Positions 7,657 to 15,188 of a stretch of DNA of 33,974 nucleotides are shown here, one piece after another. The stretch covers positions 1 through 33,974 of the forward strand of contig CAJUFH010000030.1 of the NCBI GenBank assembly GCA_910585755.1, written 5' to 3'. This stretch comes from an uncultured Muribaculaceae bacterium (lineage in GTDB: Bacteria > Bacteroidota > Bacteroidia > Bacteroidales > Muribaculaceae). Each line of letters opens with the position of its first letter. The first letter of the stretch is position 1. The notes under the pieces were generated by a model. That model saw only the letters and a program-made list of their open reading frames with translations. It searched no databases and was not told where the DNA came from. Made by a program: the position numbers and the translations under genes.

Positions 7657-9534
7657 TCAGAAGCGGAGTTCGAGGCCGGCCATGACGGTGGCTTTCGGCA
7701 TCGGGAAGCCGTAGTTGACCTGGTAGCGGGCGGCGGTCAGGTTCTCCCCTTTGGCGAACAGGGTCAGGGGTGTGCGGAAGGGGAAGGTGTAGGAGGCGCG
7801 GGCGTTCAGCAGGGCGTAGTTCTCGGTGGTCTCCTCGGTGTGAAGGCCCCATATCCCGGTGAGGTCGAGGGAGAACTGCCAGCGTCCAGGCGCGAAAGCT
7901 ATTTCGCCGAAGAGCTTGTGCTTCGGGGCGCCGACAATCAGGGCGTCGGTATGGAGCAGGGCGTAGTTGGCGGTCGCCGTCCATCGGCTGTCGATGCTGT
8001 ATGAGACATCGAACTCGATTCCCTTATTGATGAATTTGCCGGTGTTGACGTTCAGCGGGGAGCCGCCGTTGACGGTCACCTGCTGTATCAGGTTGTCGCC
8101 GTGGATGTAGTAAAGCGCCAGGCCGAGGTTCATACGGCCGCCGAGGAGCCACTGGCGCAACTCTGCCTCGTAGTTATCCATCGACTCCGGTAGCAGTTCG
8201 GCGTTGCGGGGTCCGTACATATAGAGCTCGCGGATGTTGGGCGAACGGAATCCGCGGCTGTAGCTGAATTTCAGCCGGCTGGCGCGGAGGGGGCGGAGCA
8301 CGAATCCGGCCTGTGGCACCCATTTGTTGCCGAACTGCGAGGAGTGTTCGAAGCGCGCTCCGGCGTTGAGGCTCAGGAGGTCGTTTAAGAGAACCTGCTG
8401 CATCATCGCGTAGGCTCCGATTTCGTTGACGTGCTTGTCAACGATTTCTGTTCCCTTTCCTTCGGTCTTGGTTGTGTTCCAGGCGCGGCCTCCCCAGTGC
8501 TTGTAGTCGATCCCGACGCTCAGGTCGTTCCCCGTCCAGGGCTTGACTGTCTGATAGATGGTTACGCCGACGTTGAAATCCTTGGAGTGGAAGAGATAGT
8601 CGCAGGGCTTGCCGTTGCGGAGGCCGTCGTCGATGTCGTGCTTGCCCCAGTTGTAGTACGCCTGGATTCCTCCCGAAGTGATGTCGTAGCGGTTCTTGAC
8701 GAACAGGGAGGCGGTAGTGCGCAGCATCTCGGCCCACATTCCGAGAGGCTTGGGTAGGTAGACGGAGCCGGGATTGTCGGCCTTGGTTTCGGTGACCATG
8801 ACGTTGGCTCCCGCTTCCCAGTGCTTCGAGAAGCCGTAGCTGAGGGATGCGTACTGGTTGGCGAGCCAGTATTCCATGCCGCGGCGGCTGCCGTCGGTGC
8901 GCTCGTAGCTGGCGGCGAGGAGCGCCCGCAGGGAGTTCCGTTTGTAACCGGCCCGGAGTCCGTATTTCTGCGTCGCGAAACTTCCGGCCTGGGAGCGGAG
9001 AGCGCCGGAGAATCCGTCCCGGTCGGCGCGGCGGGTGATGAGGTTCACGGAGCCTCCCATCGCTCCGGAGCCGTAGAGGAGCGAGGAGGGGCCGCTGACA
9101 ACCTCGACGCGCTGAATGTCGTTGGTGACGTAGGTGTCGGGGAGGGGATGGCCGAACACGCCGGCCCACTGGGGCTGTCCGTCGATTAGGAACAGCACTC
9201 GGTTGCCTCCGCCGACCCCTCGGATCGACACCGCTCCGGCAGCACCACCGCTGACGCCGTAGCCCGCCAGGCCGCGCTCGGTGACGAACATACCCGGCAC
9301 CCGGTTCTGCAACACGGGGAGGAGGTTGCTTTCCGTGCTGTTGTCAATCGTTTTCTGTCCTATGATTCTGACATCGAGGGGGAGAAGGGGGACAGGGGCT
9401 TTGGCCGCGCTTTCAGTAACGACGACCTCGTCGAGCATGCGGGTTGTGTCGCGGTCGGCTGAGGCGGCGAGGGCTGGGATAGCGGCAACGGCGCCCATAG
9501 TGGCTGAAAGCAGGAGTATCTTAATTCTAAGCAT
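7657..9534 (-). CDS. TonB-dependent outer-membrane receptor
   Basis: A 625-residue receptor that would import a scarce ligand across the outer membrane with energy from TonB. A signal peptide ends near residue 23. LDEVVVTES (34-42) serves as TonB box. The plug domain (about 48-165) shows the usual IRGVGGGNRVLFLIDGQP, VEVVSGPSSLLYGSGAMGGSVNLIT. The 22-strand barrel ends in Phe (GLELRF). The loop FSYSRGFRSPNIRELYMYGP is a variant of the FRAP/NPNL region of haem and siderophore receptors, with the key bases of those motifs changed, so the ligand stays open. It lacks the CarboxypepD-like N-terminal domain of SusC proteins, and no SusD lies next to it. I looked for a cobalamin riboswitch upstream and saw none. 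Candidate ligands are iron chelates, haem or cobalamin. Confidence 0.85.
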   Translation of the reverse strand: MLRIKILLLSATMGAVAAIPALAASADRDTTRMLDEVVVTESAAKAPVPLLPLDVRIIGQKTIDNSTESNLLPVLQNRVPGMFVTERGLAGYGVSGGAAGAVSIRGVGGGNRVLFLIDGQPQWAGVFGHPLPDTYVTNDIQRVEVVSGPSSLLYGSGAMGGSVNLITRRADRDGFSGALRSQAGSFATQKYGLRAGYKRNSLRALLAASYERTDGSRRGMEYWLANQYASLSYGFSKHWEAGANVMVTETKADNPGSVYLPKPLGMWAEMLRTTASLFVKNRYDITSGGIQAYYNWGKHDIDDGLRNGKPCDYLFHSKDFNVGVTIYQTVKPWTGNDLSVGIDYKHWGGRAWNTTKTEGKGTEIVDKHVNEIGAYAMMQQVLLNDLLSLNAGARFEHSSQFGNKWVPQAGFVLRPLRASRLKFSYSRGFRSPNIRELYMYGPRNAELLPESMDNYEAELRQWLLGGRMNLGLALYYIHGDNLIQQVTVNGGSPLNVNTGKFINKGIEFDVSYSIDSRWTATANYALLHTDALIVGAPKHKLFGEIAFAPGRWQFSLDLTGIWGLHTEETTENYALLNARASYTFPFRTPLTLFAKGENLTAARYQVNYGFPMPKATVMAGLELRF

Positions 9535-9655
9535 CGCGTAGTATGGAGTTTACGCCGCGAAGTTACCTCAAATTCCTTATTCGTCAGTTATACAAATCCC
9601 TCCTCCGCTTACCAACATTGCGGATAGAGAATACGCCCCAGGGCTGCCGCCGACA

Positions 9656-9710
9656 CGGATGGGAGGCCGCTCGCTTACGCTCGCTCCACTGAACGGAGAC
9701 ACTTACGCCT
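9656..9710 (+). repeat. Dispersed intergenic repeat, copy 3
   Basis: Carries GGAGGCCGCTCGCTTACG followed by CTCGCTCCACTGAACGG and the tail GACACTTACGCCT. It differs by only a few bases from 33313-33362 and, on the other strand, 1044-1098. It lies 17 bases from the 3' end of the antitoxin gene and upstream of the TonB receptor gene. Confidence 0.8.
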
Positions 9711-9727
9711 GGCGGTTAAAGGGGGGA

Positions 9728-10072
9728 TTAAAGGACTGCGGCTATTTTCCGTATTTGCTCTAAGCGGCTCATGAACGAGCTGTTGCGTTTGGCTTTGTTC
9801 TTGTTGTATGCCATCTGCATGTTCATCCAGAAATCAGCGTCGATGCCGAGGGCGGCCTCGAGAAGCAATGAATATTCAATGGTAAAGTCCCGCTTGCCGT
9901 TGACAAGTTCGTTGAGCAGGGAAACGGCAACTCCGATTTGTGCCGCGAGTTTGGTTTGGGTGATTCCTCGCTCTTCGAGCTCCTCTCGTAAAACCTCTCC
10001 CGGATGGGTCGGATTTTCTGGCGTGAGGTTGTTAGCTATCATTTCAGGAGTTTTCCCCGGTATGGTAATCAT
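9728..10072 (-). CDS. higA: HigA-type antitoxin, XRE-family helix-turn-helix
   Basis: Antitoxin and autorepressor that binds the HigB mRNA interferase and its own promoter. The 114-residue product has the HigA hallmark NPTHPGEVLREELEERGITQ, leading into an XRE helix-turn-helix (TKLAAQIGVAVSLLNELVNG) and the C-terminal DADFWMNMQMAY segment typical of the family. I place the start at 10072 because its ATG comes one base after the TAA of higB, a coupled arrangement. An upstream in-frame ATG at 10102 would add ten residues and overlap higB. The toxin-first gene order is normal for higBA. Regulation is probably by HigA or the HigBA complex on the inverted repeat at 10431-10450. Confidence 0.9.
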   Translation of the reverse strand: MITIPGKTPEMIANNLTPENPTHPGEVLREELEERGITQTKLAAQIGVAVSLLNELVNGKRDFTIEYSLLLEAALGIDADFWMNMQMAYNKNKAKRNSSFMSRLEQIRKIAAVL

Positions 10073-10073
10073 A

Positions 10074-10391
10074 TTATTTGTAATGGTTAGAGAGTTCGAC
10101 AATGTTGCAGATGGTAATCAGTGGCTTGTCCGGGTTAGAGTCAAGGGTGAACTCGATTCTGTATTGGTCGTTTACCCTGATGGAATATAGTCCTGCCAAG
10201 TCAACGCTCAGCGCCTCAAAATGAAGGGATGAGACTTGGTACAGGGTCTCAGGTGAAGGAGCGGCGGCCAGCGTGTCAATTCTTCTTTGATATCGCTTAA
10301 CAATGTCTGGCTGGTAAGGGTATTTTTTATTCGATGCCCGGCCATTGATGTACAGCTCTTTGAGATATTCCTTTTCAAACGTGATTACCAT
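10074..10391 (-). CDS. higB: HigB-type toxin, RelE/ParE superfamily mRNA interferase
   Basis: A 105-residue toxin that would cut mRNA on the translating ribosome when free of HigA. It shows the compact RelE-like fold: two N-terminal helices with the basic stretch IVKRYQRRIDTLAAAP, then strands containing LAGLYSIRVNDQYRIEF, which matches the family core ..G..S.R.N..YRI.F. Length is normal for the family (about 90-110). It begins at an ATG only about 11 bases from the predicted transcription start and is followed after one base by higA. The start is supported by the exact promoter just upstream. Divergent from the symporter gene. Confidence 0.9.
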   Translation of the reverse strand: MVITFEKEYLKELYINGRASNKKYPYQPDIVKRYQRRIDTLAAAPSPETLYQVSSLHFEALSVDLAGLYSIRVNDQYRIEFTLDSNPDKPLITICNIVELSNHYK

Positions 10392-10408
10392 ATACAGCTA
10401 TTATGTCG

Positions 10409-10440
10409 CAAATGTAGTAAAAGTTTTCTGTTTTCACAAA
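10409..10440 (-). promoter_or_regulatory. Promoter of higBA
   Basis: On the minus strand TTTG (10437-10440), exactly 20 bases, then TACATTTG (10409-10416), both perfect matches to the Bacteroidota sigma consensus. The transcript would start near 10402 with a leader of roughly 11 bases. Confidence 0.75.
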
Positions 10441-10450
10441 TCAGTGAAAA
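10431..10450. promoter_or_regulatory. Candidate HigA operator (inverted repeat)
   Basis: TTTTCAC at 10431-10437 and GTGAAAA at 10444-10450 form a perfect 7-base inverted repeat around a 6-base centre. It covers the -33 box of the higBA promoter, the place where an autorepressor of the HTH family would act. It is also 30 bases from the -33 box of the divergent symporter promoter. The role is inferred from position and symmetry only. Confidence 0.5.
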
Positions 10451-10479
10451 TATTCGGACTGCGATTGGAGGGAGGGGGA

Positions 10480-10511
10480 TTTGGCGGATTGGGGGAAGAA
10501 TGGTATCTTTG
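10480..10511 (+). promoter_or_regulatory. Promoter of the symporter gene
   Basis: TTTG (10480-10483), exactly 20 bases, then TATCTTTG (10504-10511), both perfect consensus boxes. Transcription would start near 10517, giving a leader of about 38 bases. This promoter also shows that the coding region starts at 10555 and not at the earlier in-frame ATG. Confidence 0.75.
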
Positions 10512-10554
10512 CGTGGAGCGGGCGGTAATATCCGGCCGGAATTGTTTATCAGAT

Positions 10555-11766
10555 ATGGATACAAGGAAGATACGTAGGGCGGCAAGGAGACTTGCAGGGA
10601 ATTTGCTGGTAAGGATTCTTATAGCGATGCTGCTCGGCATCGGGGCGGCTTATGTGCTGCCGCTGTGGGGAATAAGGGTGTTTGAGACGTTCAACGCCAT
10701 TTTCAGTCAGTTTCTCGGCTTTATTATTCCGCTGATTATATTCGGTTTCGTGGCTCCGGCGATAGCGGATGTGGGCCGTGGAGCGGGCAAGATGCTGGTC
10801 GTCACGGCTCTGATCGCGTATGCGGCTACAATTCTGGCGGGAACGGTGTCGTTCCTCGTCAGCGACGCGGTATTCCCTTCGCTGATTACCGCGGGGAGTG
10901 CCGGGGCGCTTGACAACGAGAATGTTGTCGGTTCGGCGGCTCTTGCGCCGTATTTCACTATCGAGATGCCACCGCTGATGAGCGTGATGGGGGCGCTTAT
11001 CCTCTCGTTCATTCTCGGTATCGGGTGTTCGAGGATGACTGAAAGCCCTCTGAAACGGGTGCTCGACGATTTCGGGAAGGTTGTCGCAGCCGTAATCAAC
11101 GGGGTGGTTATCCCGCTGCTTCCTGTCTATATTTTCGGGATATTCATGAATATGACCTTCTCGGGGAAGGTAGCGACCGTGCTGCTGACGTTCAGCCAGA
11201 TTATCCTCGTGATTTTCGCACTGCATATCGGGATTCTGCTTCTGCAGTTCACCATTGCGTCTTTTTTCTCGACAGGGAGCCGCAACCCGTTGAAACTGCT
11301 GTGGACGATGCTGCCGGCCTATTTCACAGCGCTTGGAACGCAGTCGTCAGCGGCGACGATACCTGTCACCCTGCGCCAGACGAAGGCGTTAGGGGTTCGC
11401 GACAGTGTGGCGGGGTTCACCGTGCCGTTATGCGCGACAATCCATATGAGCGGTTCGACGCTGAAAATCGTCGCATGCGCGGTGGCGCTGATGATACTCA
11501 ACGGGTTGCCGTTCGACTTCCCGATGTTTTTCGGTTTTATCTGTATGCTCGGCATAACGATTATCGCGGCTCCCGGCATCCCCGGTGGGGCGATTATGGC
11601 CTCGCTCGGACTGCTGACCTCGATGCTCGGCTTCTCCGACGCCGACTGCGCCCTGATGATCGCCCTCTACATCGCGATGGACAGTTTCGGCACCGCCTGC
11701 AACGTAACCGGCGACGGCGCCCTCTCCGTCATCATCAACCGCATCTTCCCCGCTAAGTCGGAATAA
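10555..11766 (+). CDS. Dicarboxylate/amino acid:cation symporter (DAACS family)
   Basis: A 403-residue inner-membrane carrier that would take up glutamate, aspartate, serine/threonine or C4-dicarboxylates with Na+ or H+. About eight hydrophobic segments and two re-entrant hairpins can be seen. The family signatures are GTQSSAATIPVTLRQ (first hairpin, serine-rich), TVPLCATIHMSGSTLKIV (the NMDGT region, here HMSGS), and the C-terminal GTACNVTGDGALSVIINRIF that lines the substrate site. The change of NMDGT to HMSGS is noteworthy because that motif holds a Na+ site in GltPh-type carriers, so cation use may differ. The start at 10555 (MDTRKIRRAARR) follows a perfect promoter. An earlier in-frame ATG at 10345 would run through it. 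Convergent with the next gene, 34 bases apart. Confidence 0.88.
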   Translation: MDTRKIRRAARRLAGNLLVRILIAMLLGIGAAYVLPLWGIRVFETFNAIFSQFLGFIIPLIIFGFVAPAIADVGRGAGKMLVVTALIAYAATILAGTVSFLVSDAVFPSLITAGSAGALDNENVVGSAALAPYFTIEMPPLMSVMGALILSFILGIGCSRMTESPLKRVLDDFGKVVAAVINGVVIPLLPVYIFGIFMNMTFSGKVATVLLTFSQIILVIFALHIGILLLQFTIASFFSTGSRNPLKLLWTMLPAYFTALGTQSSAATIPVTLRQTKALGVRDSVAGFTVPLCATIHMSGSTLKIVACAVALMILNGLPFDFPMFFGFICMLGITIIAAPGIPGGAIMASLGLLTSMLGFSDADCALMIALYIAMDSFGTACNVTGDGALSVIINRIFPAKSE

Positions 11767-11800
11767 TGACCTGCTTTTTTCAGGGGACGTTAGCTGGGCG

Positions 11801-13891
11801 TTAAAGGCGGCGGAGTTCCTCTTTTGAGGCGGGTTCTCCTTTGTATTGGCTTTTGCGGGGGTGGAGCCGGTAGGTGAGGGTCAGGGAGAGGGTTCGGCGG
11901 TCGTATTTCTGGCGCTTGTTGACGAAAATGCCGAAGGTATTCATCGTCCAGTCGTTGCAGGCGGTGTTGAAAATGTCGGTCGCGTCTAACTTAATCCGCA
12001 GGGCGTTTTTGAAAAACGATTTTCCGACAGAGGCGTCAAGCGAGAACCAGGTGGTGCCGAAGCGGTTGGTATGCATGTCGCCGCTTGTCTGCCCGTAGGC
12101 GTTGGCGGTCAGGAGGAACCCTTTCGGCAGGGATATGGTGTTTGAGAAATCGTAGAAGAATATCGGGCGGTTGTAACGCGTGCCCTCGATTCCCAGCCAT
12201 TGCTTGCGGACTCCGAGCGTGAGGTTCGGCGACCACGCTCTGATATTTCTGCTCCATACGAGGCATATATTGACTGCTGAAACGTCGATGTTAACCGGCT
12301 GCATAAGTAGTTGCAGTGTCGGGGCGGGGTATAGGCGTTTTACTGAGCCGTAAGTGTCGGTCGAACGGGTGTAGTCGGCCTGGAGCAAGAAGTCGTTCCA
12401 CATTCCGAACAGTTGCAGGTCGTGCATCCGTTCGTCGCGGAGGGCCGGATTGCCACCCTCAATCTGGTGTTGTCCGACGTATGTGAGGCTCCCGGTCAGT
12501 TGGGAGTAGGGGGGCTTGACTGTCGCCATCTTGTAGCTAAGGGAAATCTGCGACTGCTCGTTGAAACTCCATCCGAGCGAAATGTCGGGTGTCAGGAGAT
12601 TGTCTTTCCGGCTGACTTCCGTGTCCTCCTTGCCGTTGACGATGAACCGATAATCGACATACTCGTATCTGAGACCGGCCGACAGGCTGAATTTGCCGAA
12701 TGTCCGGTCCCATTTGGCGAACGCTGCCAGGGAGGTCTGCTCGGCCTTTGTGGTCGAAGATGGAATGTAGTCCGCGACCGGGCCGTCTGCCATTCGGAAG
12801 TCGAGGTCCGTGCGGGTATAGGAATCCTGTGTGCCGGCAATGAAGTTCCCCTTGAAGAGCGGCAGGGCGAGGTATAGCTTGCCGGCCCACAGCGTGGAGC
12901 CGCGTTTGTCGTTGGAACGGACAGTCTCGTCGTCGCTTTCGGGGTAGATGGTTTCCACGCTGTTTGTCGCGCTGGAATAGCGGTAGTTGCCGTCGAAATG
13001 CAGTTGGTAGCGCCCGGCGAAGGTGTTGTCGTAGTATGCGGAGACGAGATGGCTCCGCGAATCAGTCGAGCGCTCGATGCGGCTTTTTATCCGCGGATTG
13101 TTGTCGAGCCATTCCGAGCCTGAGTTTGTGAAATCGCCGTGTTCAGGGCCGAAGCGGTAATACGCGCCGAACGATCGCGCGCCTTTGGCGTAGTTCAGTC
13201 CGGCTTTTACGGAGCCGTTTATGGATGGGTAGGTGTTGTGTTGCGAGCTGCCTATGACAGTTCGTTTCCCCTCATACGAGAACGTGTTTGTCGTTGTTCC
13301 TGTTAACAATGAGTTGTTGCGGGCTATCGTTCCGGTCGCGAAAAAGTCCCAGGCCCCCGCCCGGTAGTTCAGATCGAGCATCCCGTTGGCCGACCATCGG
13401 CGTTTGGCCGTCACTTCGACACGCTCCGACAGCGAGAGTCCGTCGACGAAGTTCTTCCGGGTACTGATTTTCAGTACTGCCTTCGTATCGCTGTCATACA
13501 TCGCGCCGGGCGATAGCAGCAGCTCGACCTTGCGGATATTGCTCGATTGCAACTGTCGCAGCTCGTCGCCGTCGCGCATAGGACGGCCGTCGATATATAT
13601 TTCAGGCGCGCCCTTCCCGGTTACCGTCACTTCTCCGTCGTTGACGGCAATCATTGGAAGCTGGGCAAGCGCGTCGAGGCAGGTTCCTATGTCCTGGAGC
13701 CGGCTTCCGGCGATGGTGGAGACGAGGGTACTCCCTTCGAGGCGCGTCGCAGGCTGTTTGGCGGCGACTACTATCTCTTGAAGTTCCTTGTTCAGCGAGT
13801 CAGCCGGTTCGGAGGCGAAGGAAGCTGGTGCCATTAAGGAGGCGAATGCGGCTGTCGCCAGTTGGCGGCCTGTTTTTGTCAGTATTGTCAT
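11801..13891 (-). CDS. TonB-dependent-receptor-like outer-membrane beta-barrel protein
   Basis: A 696-residue barrel of the Bacteroidota 'outer membrane beta-barrel' group (OMP_b-brl_3-like), related to TonB receptors. A signal peptide ends near residue 26. LQEIVVAAKQP follows as a TonB-box-like segment. The plug-like part reads LDALAQLPMIAVNDGEVTVTGKG, PEIYIDGRPM, IRKVELLLSPGAMYDSDTKAVLKI. The barrel runs to the end. Unlike the receptor at 7657-9534, the protein does not end in an aromatic residue but in a short basic tail (KEELRRL), so assembly may use an internal strand signal. It has no SusD partner and no CarboxypepD domain. It lies downstream of the membrane-bound regulator-like gene on the same strand but has its own promoter. 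Ligand unknown. Confidence 0.8.
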   Translation of the reverse strand: MTILTKTGRQLATAAFASLMAPASFASEPADSLNKELQEIVVAAKQPATRLEGSTLVSTIAGSRLQDIGTCLDALAQLPMIAVNDGEVTVTGKGAPEIYIDGRPMRDGDELRQLQSSNIRKVELLLSPGAMYDSDTKAVLKISTRKNFVDGLSLSERVEVTAKRRWSANGMLDLNYRAGAWDFFATGTIARNNSLLTGTTTNTFSYEGKRTVIGSSQHNTYPSINGSVKAGLNYAKGARSFGAYYRFGPEHGDFTNSGSEWLDNNPRIKSRIERSTDSRSHLVSAYYDNTFAGRYQLHFDGNYRYSSATNSVETIYPESDDETVRSNDKRGSTLWAGKLYLALPLFKGNFIAGTQDSYTRTDLDFRMADGPVADYIPSSTTKAEQTSLAAFAKWDRTFGKFSLSAGLRYEYVDYRFIVNGKEDTEVSRKDNLLTPDISLGWSFNEQSQISLSYKMATVKPPYSQLTGSLTYVGQHQIEGGNPALRDERMHDLQLFGMWNDFLLQADYTRSTDTYGSVKRLYPAPTLQLLMQPVNIDVSAVNICLVWSRNIRAWSPNLTLGVRKQWLGIEGTRYNRPIFFYDFSNTISLPKGFLLTANAYGQTSGDMHTNRFGTTWFSLDASVGKSFFKNALRIKLDATDIFNTACNDWTMNTFGIFVNKRQKYDRRTLSLTLTYRLHPRKSQYKGEPASKEELRRL

Positions 13892-13911
13892 ACAAGCGTG
13901 TCGTTTTCTTG

Positions 13912-13944
13912 CAAAATTACTGACAGATACGTTAGCAGACCAAA
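13912..13944 (-). promoter_or_regulatory. Promoter of the outer-membrane barrel gene
   Basis: On the minus strand TTTG (13941-13944), 21 bases, then TAATTTTG (13912-13919), an exact -7 box. The transcript would start about 16 bases before the ATG at 13891. Confidence 0.65.
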
Positions 13945-14035
13945 ATACCGGTCTGACAGCCCTGTGTGTAATATGCTGTATGACAACACGATTCCGAATA
14001 GTCGCCGGAAAAGTTCTGACCCGGGCGGCGCGAGT

Positions 14036-15025
14036 TCAGAAAACGCTTAGCAACTGGGGCGTATGGAGCGCCTTTGAAGCCGCGATTTTAGCTTTCAGCC
14101 GCGATTTACGCTTGTAGACTACGTCGATGTTCTCCCCGAGGAGCAACGCTATGCTGCGGTTCGAGAGGTTACCGGCGAGATATACAAACAGGCGGTATTC
14201 CTCCGGCTTGAGTGTCGTGAGTTCCCGGCGCAAATGATTGAGCAGCCCGTCGCGGCAATCGTTTACGCAGCTCTCCATCTCGGAGAACACTCCCGCGTCG
14301 GATTTCAAAGCCTCGATATGCGCTTTTACCTTTTCAGCTATTGCTTTGCGTTCGGTTTTAGTCCCCTGTGACTCGTAATATGTCTCACATAGCGAGTCGA
14401 TTGTGGCGAACCTCGATTCCAATAGGGAGGAAAGCTTGGAGGCCATTTCCGAACAAGCCGACTGTTCGCGGGCAACTCCCGCGCGGAGCCCCGCGGCTTC
14501 GACGATAAGAGCCTCGTTTTGAAGCGTCCTGAGGCGCAGTCTCTGCCGTTGCCAAACTATGACGCATAAGGCGATGAATGTCACAGACAGTCCTAAAAGG
14601 AGGTACATCCTCGTTGTGGCGCGCTCCTTGTAAAGGAGAAATTCCTTCTCTTTTTGAAGGTAGAGAGCCGAAGCCAGGGCATCCCGGTCTGTATTCGCCA
14701 TAAGGGCCTTCAGGCGGTTCGCATGGCGCAGGGCGTCAGTCTGTCCTGTACGGCCGTAGTAGCTGATCGCTATGTTGACTATCGTGTCGGTCGGTGCGTG
14801 ATAGTTGTTCGCTACCATTGCCTCGCTGTAGAGCAATGCCCATCGGGCCATTGTCGCCGAATCTTCGAACTCGGCCACGTCAAACCCGTTAAGCCGCTTC
14901 AGCGCGGCGGCTGGATCTTCGGGTATAAGGCGTTGGGCGTCGTCGAGTGCCCGCTCTTTGACGGAACCCGAATACGTGCAGCTTGTAACAACCAGTGCCA
15001 ATAATATAGCCAGCAGCGCTCTCAT
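14036..15025 (-). CDS. Lipoprotein/one-TM protein with a C-terminal helix-turn-helix-like domain
   Basis: A 329-residue membrane protein of a type common in Bacteroidota. It begins with a lipoprotein-like signal (MRALLAILLALVVTSC, lipobox Cys16). Residues 20-135 are helical and TPR-like (DPAAALKRLN, ALRHANRLKALM). A single membrane helix spans about 139-158, then comes a long coiled coil (160-250), and finally an HTH-like domain (about 270-312: LKPEEYRLFVYLAGNLSNRS followed by IALLLGENIDVVYKRKSRLK), which resembles LuxR-type ends. The layout suggests a periplasmic sensor part and a cytoplasmic DNA-binding part. The best guess is a one-component regulator of a neighbouring transport gene, the barrel gene 144 bases downstream being the first candidate. 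Binding activity is inferred, not shown. A -7 box lies so close to the ATG that the mRNA may be almost leaderless. Confidence 0.7.
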   Translation of the reverse strand: MRALLAILLALVVTSCTYSGSVKERALDDAQRLIPEDPAAALKRLNGFDVAEFEDSATMARWALLYSEAMVANNYHAPTDTIVNIAISYYGRTGQTDALRHANRLKALMANTDRDALASALYLQKEKEFLLYKERATTRMYLLLGLSVTFIALCVIVWQRQRLRLRTLQNEALIVEAAGLRAGVAREQSACSEMASKLSSLLESRFATIDSLCETYYESQGTKTERKAIAEKVKAHIEALKSDAGVFSEMESCVNDCRDGLLNHLRRELTTLKPEEYRLFVYLAGNLSNRSIALLLGENIDVVYKRKSRLKAKIAASKALHTPQLLSVF

Positions 15026-15029
15026 ACCG

Positions 15030-15037
15030 CAAAATTA
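15030..15037 (-). promoter_or_regulatory. -7 promoter box of the regulator-like gene
   Basis: On the minus strand TAATTTTG, an exact TAnnTTTG match, ends only four bases before the ATG at 15025. No TTTG box is seen 19-21 bases upstream of it. If it is used, the mRNA would begin at or within a few bases of the start codon. Confidence 0.4.
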
Positions 15038-15112
15038 CTCATTTTCAGCGGAATCACGATATTTTTGCGGAATTTTTGCGGTGTTTTTACAGCCTTTGGG
15101 GGATGGGGAATG

Positions 15113-15141
15113 AAAAAGGGGCCCGGCTGATGCCGGGCCCC
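15113..15141 (-). terminator. Rho-independent terminator of the nuo-atp block
   Basis: A perfect 10-base GC stem (15118-15127 with 15132-15141, loop of 4) is followed on the minus strand by TTTTT (15113-15117). It lies 47 bases after the nuoN stop codon and is the only strong hairpin-plus-T-run found after the 18-gene block, so it marks the end of that transcription unit. Confidence 0.9.
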
Positions 15142-15188
15142 GGTGTGTTGATAGGGGTTGGTGAGTGAAACCTCGTCTCGGCCTTCGG

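Noticed and set aside
9535..9655. Cobalamin riboswitch upstream of the TonB receptor
   Set aside because: I looked for the B12-box and the usual conserved core on the minus strand and found neither. Only a weak -7-like TAACTTCG (9558-9565) without a matching -33 box is present.
10345..10554. Longer N-terminus for the symporter (70 extra residues)
   Set aside because: The stretch contains the divergent promoters and operator, and its translation lacks the features of the family. The ATG at 10555 follows a perfect promoter.
11766..11800. Terminator between the convergent symporter and barrel genes
   Set aside because: Only a 4-base stem with a T-run in its loop is present, too weak to call.
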